A model generated the notes under the pieces. That model ran no database searches. It saw only the letters and a list, made by a program, of their open reading frames with translations, and was not told the DNA's origin. From Rhodospirillaceae bacterium (lineage in GTDB: Bacteria; Pseudomonadota; Alphaproteobacteria; UBA6615), in assembly GCA_002713365.1 (NCBI GenBank), contig PASR01000003.1, positions 1 through 64,000 on the forward strand: a stretch of 64,000 nucleotides of DNA, given 5' to 3'. Shown here in pieces: positions 63,759 to 64,000 of the stretch. Position numbers and translations under genes: made by a program. The first letter of the stretch is position 1, and every line of letters starts with the position of its first letter.

Positions 63759-64000
63759 ATGAAAATTACTATCAATGAAGCCTTAGAAAAAGCTATAAAA
63801 GCCCATAAGGCAGGGAAAATTCAAGAGGCGGATAAATTTTATACCTCTATCCTTAAAGTTCACCCTAAACACCCTGATGCTAATCATAATATTGGAATAT
63901 TAGCCGCAGGTATTGGTAAAACAAACGAAGCATTAACTTTTTTTAAAATAGCCTTAGAATCTAATTCAAAAGTTCCACAGTACTGGCTGAGTTATATAAA
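63759..64000 (+). CDS. TPR-repeat protein, 5' part only
   Basis: ATG at 63759 opens a frame that runs to the window edge (80 codons). The start MKITINEALEKAIKAHKAGKIQEADKFY followed by ILKVHPKHPDANHNIGILA and KTNEALTFFKIALE gives two tetratricopeptide-type helix pairs with the usual Gly/Ala/Pro spacing. In marine Alphaproteobacteria such N-termini often precede glycosyltransferase or sulfotransferase domains, but nothing of that is visible here. No clear ribosome binding site is seen. Confidence 0.75.
   Translation, partial: MKITINEALEKAIKAHKAGKIQEADKFYTSILKVHPKHPDANHNIGILAAGIGKTNEALTFFKIALESNSKVPQYWLSYI

Overview
The window reads as a stretch of an AT-rich alphaproteobacterial chromosome. 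The order ffh - rpsP - rimM - trmD - rplS - leuC - leuD - leuB - asd, a nadABC cluster next to a COG4111-type (NadQ/NrtR-like) regulator, and a SAM-II riboswitch all fit Alphaproteobacteria. The low GC, the tripartite (TRAP) transporter and the many CoA, glutathione and oxygenase enzymes suggest a free-living, probably marine, Rhodospirillales- or SAR116-like lineage. The lineage is an inference and is not proved by the sequence. No rRNA, tRNA, insertion sequence, phage or CRISPR array was recognised.

Layout. (1) 1-690: a thioredoxin-like gene followed on the minus strand by a carboxymuconolactone decarboxylase/AhpD-like gene. The second active-site Cys codon of the AhpD-like gene is an in-frame UGA followed by a hairpin that meets the bacterial SECIS rules, so it is probably a selenoprotein. 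The gene runs off the left edge. (2) 0.8-36.7 kb: a mosaic of accessory catabolic genes in short operons on both strands. It includes an IlvD/Edd sugar-acid dehydratase, glutathione transferases, flavoproteins, an OsmC-family protein behind a SAM-II riboswitch, tandem cupins, a TRAP transporter with a crotonase, a benzoylformate-decarboxylase-like ThDP enzyme, and two C-C-hydrolase-like alpha/beta hydrolases around a glycerate kinase. It also holds two isopenicillin-N-synthase-type oxygenases, amidohydrolases, a CoA transferase with a crotonase, an AMI1-like amidase and a beta-lactamase-fold esterase. (3) 36.7-42.4 kb: de novo NAD synthesis (nadA, nadB, nadC) with its likely repressor and a 39-bp operator palindrome, then a ketopantoate-reductase-like gene. 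(4) 42.4-46.8 kb: an oxalate-CoA-ligase-like synthetase, a thiolase, TerC and a Nudix hydrolase. (5) 46.8-61.3 kb: the conserved core. On the minus strand are asd, leuB, leuD, an RDD membrane protein, leuC, rplS, trmD, rimM, rpsP, a VOC protein and ffh. On the plus strand are dapF, mtaB, ftsY and yciB. (6) 61.4-64 kb: an SDR, a GST and a crotonase interrupted by a late TAA, then the start of a TPR protein cut by the right edge.

How the genes work together. The core blocks cover leucine, lysine/threonine and NAD biosynthesis, ribosome and tRNA maturation, and both GTPases of the signal-recognition-particle pathway (Ffh and FtsY). The accessory blocks look like import of an organic acid by TRAP followed by hydrolysis, oxidation and CoA-linked breakdown of small, possibly aromatic or amide-containing compounds. 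The actual substrates cannot be read from the sequence. The most unusual signals are the probable selenoprotein at the left edge and the SAM-II riboswitch far upstream of an OsmC gene.
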